Of a stretch of DNA of 64,000 nt, positions 60,750-64,000 are shown piece after piece. The number at the start of each line of letters is the position of its first letter. Position 1 is the first letter of the stretch. The notes below the pieces were generated by a model. That model had not been told where the DNA came from. It saw nothing but the letters and a program-made list of their open reading frames with translations, and did not search any database. The DNA is from Bog-473 sp963754445. GTDB lineage: Bacteria > Actinomycetota > Acidimicrobiia > Acidimicrobiales > RAAP-2. The position numbers were made by a program, and so were the translations under genes. The stretch is from assembly GCA_963754445.1 (NCBI GenBank), contig CAVWFT010000002.1, positions 806,001 through 870,000 on the forward strand, given 5' to 3'.

Positions 60750-62329
60750 GGGGGCCCGTGGCCACACTGATTGACCCGAACCGTCTCACGCGGGCCTGGC
60801 CGTTTCTCGCCATCGCGATCGCCGGTCAGGTCAGTGCCGCCTGGCCACCGGGCCCGGCCGACATCGGGGTCTTCTGGCTCAGTGCGGGTTTCTTGGCCTT
60901 GTCAGCGGTGCTGCTGCTCCTACCGCTTCCTCGCCGTGTCGACCCACTGATGTTCTCGGCCTGTTCGTACGTCTTCGCGGTCACCTTCCTCATGCTCGCC
61001 ACGGGTGGGACGGGCAGCGGCTTCGGCTCGCTCTACTTCGTCTCGGTCGTGGGCGTCGCCCTCTATGGCAGTCGTCGGGAATCCGTCGGGGTCGTCACCC
61101 TCGTCGTCGCCGTGCTCCTCGTCGTCTCCTTGCACAGCGGGGATCCACTGGTCACCGTCGCCCGTCGCCTCGTCCTTCTGGGCGGCATCGCCGGTGTCCT
61201 GTCGGTCTCGATCCATGCGCTGCGGCTGCGTCTCTTCGAGTCGAATCAACGGACCGTGCGATTGCTGCATCAGGCCGAGTCCATCAATGCCGCCGCCGCC
61301 CAGTTGTCCTCCTTGCTCGATCCCACCGGAATCGCGCACATCGGCGCGGAGCTGGCGGCCCAGGCGGCGTCCTTGCCCGGACCGACCCCGGCTCGGGCCC
61401 GTTACGTGCGGATCGAGCGGGGGATGGCTCGGGTGGACGCCAGTCACGGGTCTTTCGAGGACGACGAGGTCCCATCCCTCGAGGAGCGGACCCCCCTCGG
61501 GCGATGCGTGGCGACGCGTGAGCCGGTCACGGGTGGTCGGAGTGCCGGCGCTGCGATCCCGTTCGCCGATGGCGAGCCCGCAGGAACCGTCGCCTGGATC
61601 CCGGTGTTGCTCGGCGACGATCTCCATGGTGTCCTCGAAGTCGTGACGCCCGGCGGTTCGATGACCGACGACGTCGTGGAGCGCTGCGTCGCCTTGGGTC
61701 ATCTGCTCGAACTCGCACTCTCCAACTGGCGGGCCCACGAGGAACTCGAGCAGGCCGGGCGGGCCGAGGAGCGGCGTCGCATCGCCCGTGATCTGCACGA
61801 CGGGCTCGCTCACGAGTTGGCGTTCATCGCGAGCAAGGCGCGCACCTCGCGGCGGGCCGGATCCCAGATCGATGCGGTCGAACTTGCCGGCGCCGCCGAT
61901 CGGGCGCTCGACGAGGCGCGCCGTGCCATCACGGTGCTGTCCTCGAGCGGCCCGCAGTCGCTGGTCACGGCGGTCACGCAGACAGCGGAAGACCTGGGCG
62001 CCCGGCTGGGGGTCCCCGTCCGTCTCGACCTGGCCGAAGGCGTCGATGCCTCGGGCGAGGTCACCGAGCACGTCCTTCGCATCGTGCGCGAGGCGATCAC
62101 GAATGCGGCAACCCATGGTCGACCCAATTGCGTCACGGTGAGCCTGCGGCGGGACGACGGGGTCCGCCTGACGATTGCTGACGACGGGTCGGGATTCGAT
62201 CCTCAGAAGATCGGGGGGTCCGGCTTCGGGCTCCTGAGCATGCGAGAGCGGGCAGACGCGATCGGGGCTGGATTCGTCCTTGCCTCGTCGCCTGGCCGGG
62301 GTTCGAGAGTCGAGGTGGCACTCCCGTGA
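60746..62329 (+). CDS. membrane histidine kinase with GAF-like sensor
   Basis: A 527-residue sensor kinase. GGTGGAGAG (60732–60740) precedes ATG 60746. Six membrane helices fill residues about 15–165. A GAF-like region (about 185–335) is followed by the HisKA_3 motif RRIARDLHDGLAHELAF with the phospho-acceptor His at about 351. The ATPase has TNAATHG (N box), IADDGSGF and GFGLLSMRERA. Its GTGA overlap with the next gene shows that the NarL-type regulator is its partner. The signal is unknown; the intramembrane region suggests an envelope or lipid cue. Confidence 0.9.
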   Translation: MRGPVATLIDPNRLTRAWPFLAIAIAGQVSAAWPPGPADIGVFWLSAGFLALSAVLLLLPLPRRVDPLMFSACSYVFAVTFLMLATGGTGSGFGSLYFVSVVGVALYGSRRESVGVVTLVVAVLLVVSLHSGDPLVTVARRLVLLGGIAGVLSVSIHALRLRLFESNQRTVRLLHQAESINAAAAQLSSLLDPTGIAHIGAELAAQAASLPGPTPARARYVRIERGMARVDASHGSFEDDEVPSLEERTPLGRCVATREPVTGGRSAGAAIPFADGEPAGTVAWIPVLLGDDLHGVLEVVTPGGSMTDDVVERCVALGHLLELALSNWRAHEELEQAGRAEERRRIARDLHDGLAHELAFIASKARTSRRAGSQIDAVELAGAADRALDEARRAITVLSSSGPQSLVTAVTQTAEDLGARLGVPVRLDLAEGVDASGEVTEHVLRIVREAITNAATHGRPNCVTVSLRRDDGVRLTIADDGSGFDPQKIGGSGFGLLSMRERADAIGAGFVLASSPGRGSRVEVALP

Positions 62330-62970
62330 CAGAGACGATCAGCGTGTTGGTGGCGGACGATCACGCTCGGACGAGAGCCTTGGTGCGTCTGGCACTCGAA
62401 GAGAGCGGCGAGTTCCGGGTGTGTGCCGAAGCGCACGACACGCCCACCGCGGTCTCTGCCGCGCTCGACGAGCGACCCGATGTCTGTCTGCTCGACATCA
62501 ATATGCCCGGGAGTGGAATCGCTGCCGCGTCCCAGATCACCTCGGCCCTTCCGGACACGGCGGTGGTCATGCTCACCGTGTCGCGTCAGGACGGCGACCT
62601 CTTCGACGCCCTGCGAGCCGGTGCGTCGGGTTACCTGCTCAAGGGCATGGACGAGGCAGCCATCGGGGACGCCCTGCACCAAGTGCTCGATGGTGAGTCG
62701 CCCCTCCCAGGCAGTCTCGTGGCCCGCCTGGTCGAGGAATTCCGCGACCGCGAACACCGGCGCGTCGCGGTGCCACAGGGGGCAGCGGCGCGGTTGACCG
62801 GTCGGGAGTGGGACGTTCTCGAATTGATGCGGACGGGTTCGACCACGGCCGACATCTCGAAGCGCCTGTTCATATCGCCCACCACCGTGCGCAGCCATGT
62901 GTCGACGATCCTGCGCAAGCTGGGCGTCCCGGACCGCGAGGCGGCGATCAGGCTGCTCGAGGAGAGCTGA
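62326..62970 (+). CDS. NarL-type response regulator
   Basis: A 214-residue regulator, GTG 62326 overlapping the kinase stop. The receiver (1–120) has VADDH (D11, D12), phospho-acceptor D57 in CLLDINMPG, T83 in MLTVSRQD and K in LLKGMD. The LuxR-type DNA-binding domain (about 150–212) has LTGREWDVLELMRTGSTTAD and SPTTVRSHVSTILRKLGV. Likely controls genes nearby, including the secreted TasA-like protein (inference). Confidence 0.92.
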   Translation: MTETISVLVADDHARTRALVRLALEESGEFRVCAEAHDTPTAVSAALDERPDVCLLDINMPGSGIAAASQITSALPDTAVVMLTVSRQDGDLFDALRAGASGYLLKGMDEAAIGDALHQVLDGESPLPGSLVARLVEEFRDREHRRVAVPQGAAARLTGREWDVLELMRTGSTTADISKRLFISPTTVRSHVSTILRKLGVPDREAAIRLLEES

Positions 62971-63188
62971 ACGACCACGGTCACTCCGTACCGGTGCGGG
63001 GGTCTGTCCGTGCTGGCGGCATCGTCGAGGGGCTATCCGGCTCCCGAGTGCCGTGTCCGGCCGTCGACCGTTTCGCTGCAGCGGCGGCACCACTGATTTG
63101 GCCCCGACCAGAGTGGTTTGCCTAACGTTCTGGTGCCTCCTGCGGGAGTGCGATGGCGTCACACAGGGCCTGACGGCGGAATCGAGGC

Positions 63189-64000
63189 ATGGGCAGTACC
63201 GGCGACTCGACTGATAGCGTCTCGAACCTGCGAGGGCCGACAGATGGTCACGGGATCGTGGAAGGCGGACCTTCGTCGCTCGGGCTCGTCTGTGTCCTCG
63301 GCGACGTCCACGCGGTGGGGTCCGACGGGTCCATCATCGAGATCCCGAGCGCCAGCCAACGGAGGCTCTTGGGGGTGCTGGCGGTCCACGCGCCACGGCG
63401 ACTGCGCGCCGAGTGGCTCGCCGACGTGCTCGAGATCTCCCCAGGAGCGCTGCGCCGGTCCATCTCGCGCCTGCGGGGAGTCCTCGGCCCGGAATCCCTG
63501 GTGACGGCGAGCACGGGATACGTGCTCGCCTGTCCTGTCGACGCGGTGTTCTTCTGTGAGGAGGCCGCCCGAGCGGCCAGCGCCGATGACCACATCGCGG
63601 CGCTCGAGCGGGCCGTCGGCCTCTGGGGTGGCACTGCCCTCGAGGAGTTCGAGGCCGAGGACTGGGCCCGCGGCGAGATCGCCCGGCTGACCGAGATCCA
63701 CGGCGCACTCGTCGACGACCTCGCCGACGAGCTGGTATCGGCTCGACGGCCCGAGGAGGCCATCGCAGTCCTCGGCGCTCAGGTCGCCCGGTACCCCTAT
63801 CGAGACCGGTCGCGGGGTCTCTTGATCCGTGCGCTGGCCGGCGCCGGGCGGATGGCCGACGCACTGAGGGCGTTCCAGGACTATCACGCGGTCCTCGCCG
63901 AGGAGCTCGGGACGGAGCCCTCCCCCGAGGTGGTGCGGATCGAGCGGCGTGTCGCCACCGGGTGGGACGGAGTCAGCTCGGCGACGGCGACCGACGAGTC
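63189..64000 (+). CDS. SARP-type regulator (BTAD domain), 3'-truncated by window edge
   Basis: Open from ATG 63189 to the end of the window without a stop; 270 residues visible. An N-terminal winged-helix region of OmpR type (about residues 32–115, with PSASQRRLLGVLAVHAPRRL and ISPGALRRSISRLRG) is followed by a bacterial transcriptional activation domain (about 120–260: AALERAVGLWGG, LVDDLADELVSARRPEEAIA, YRDRSRGLLIRALAGAGRMA). This is the layout of SARP activators of secondary metabolism. The C-terminus lies outside, and many such proteins carry an ATPase/TPR part there. GAGG lies at about 63184–63187. Confidence 0.8.
   Translation, partial: MGSTGDSTDSVSNLRGPTDGHGIVEGGPSSLGLVCVLGDVHAVGSDGSIIEIPSASQRRLLGVLAVHAPRRLRAEWLADVLEISPGALRRSISRLRGVLGPESLVTASTGYVLACPVDAVFFCEEAARAASADDHIAALERAVGLWGGTALEEFEAEDWARGEIARLTEIHGALVDDLADELVSARRPEEAIAVLGAQVARYPYRDRSRGLLIRALAGAGRMADALRAFQDYHAVLAEELGTEPSPEVVRIERRVATGWDGVSSATATDE

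Overview
The window is high-GC DNA with GTG/TTG starts, strong GC bias at third codon positions and tRNA genes that do not encode CCA. Its gene content (a crgA–trpG–pknB–pstP–fhaB–fhaA block, a luciferase-like oxidoreductase of the F420 type, DevR/DevS-like two-component genes, secreted Thr-rich proteins, a sortase signal of the LAxTG type) points to an actinobacterium. I infer a deep lineage such as Acidimicrobiia, but the sequence alone does not prove this.

Region by region. 1–4.8 kb: the 3' end of a dCTP deaminase-type gene, then three cell-surface proteins. One has eight chaplin-like two-cysteine repeats and a LAFTG sorting signal; the other two are membrane proteins sharing a short L[ED]xxFxSxxFG motif. 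4.9–8.7 kb: aldo/keto reductase, acyl-CoA synthetase, RNase D. 9–18.9 kb: a signalling block with a GGDEF-like protein lacking the catalytic signature, a YceI-like protein, a giant Ser/Thr kinase–ATPase–GAF–PAS–GGDEF–EAL polypeptide, and a DevR/DevS-like pair. 18.9–25.6 kb: an MFS transporter with methylmalonate-semialdehyde dehydrogenase, a frameshifted secreted protein, a second GGDEF-like paralogue without the signature, and a GH31 glycosidase. 25.9–32.2 kb: tRNA-Leu(CAG) and the Ser/Thr phospho-signalling cluster fhaA–fhaB–pstP–pknB, then trpG/pabA and crgA. The rodA, pbpA and pknA genes that accompany this cluster in mycobacteria are absent from it. 32.2–39 kb: thiolase, hotdog thioesterase, a ComF-like phosphoribosyltransferase whose zinc finger lies upstream of any usual start codon, a frameshifted SDR, pirin, a second aldo/keto reductase, an ASCH protein and an F420-type oxidoreductase. 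39.8–47.8 kb: a 1333-residue protein built like eukaryotic soluble adenylyl cyclase (two cyclase domains, ATPase, TPR), a secreted DUF642/PKD-like protein, tRNA-Ile(GAT), an SGNH hydrolase and a TesB-like thioesterase. 47.9–54.2 kb: tRNA-Ala(TGC), a TetR–MFS efflux pair with a clear operator, a COG4315 secreted protein, a PilZ-like protein and a large secreted repeat protein. 54.3–64 kb: DapB-like dehydrogenase, SnoaL-like protein, zinc-ribbon protein, SDR, LCP cell-wall ligase, NUDIX hydrolase, a TasA/camelysin-like secreted protein, a membrane histidine kinase with NarL regulator, and the start of a SARP/BTAD regulator that runs off the edge.

How the genes may work together (inference). Two themes recur. 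The first is nucleotide second messengers: an intact GGDEF and EAL in the giant kinase-fusion, a PilZ-type receptor, two GGDEF-like proteins without the signature, and a cyclase–ATPase–TPR protein. The second is the envelope: chaplin-like, TasA-like, DUF642-like and 42-residue-repeat secreted proteins, an LCP ligase, CrgA and the PASTA kinase/phosphatase/FHA system. Three coding anomalies (near 22.82, 34.07 and 35.40 kb) look like single-base indels or sequencing errors, so reading frames in those places should be treated with care.
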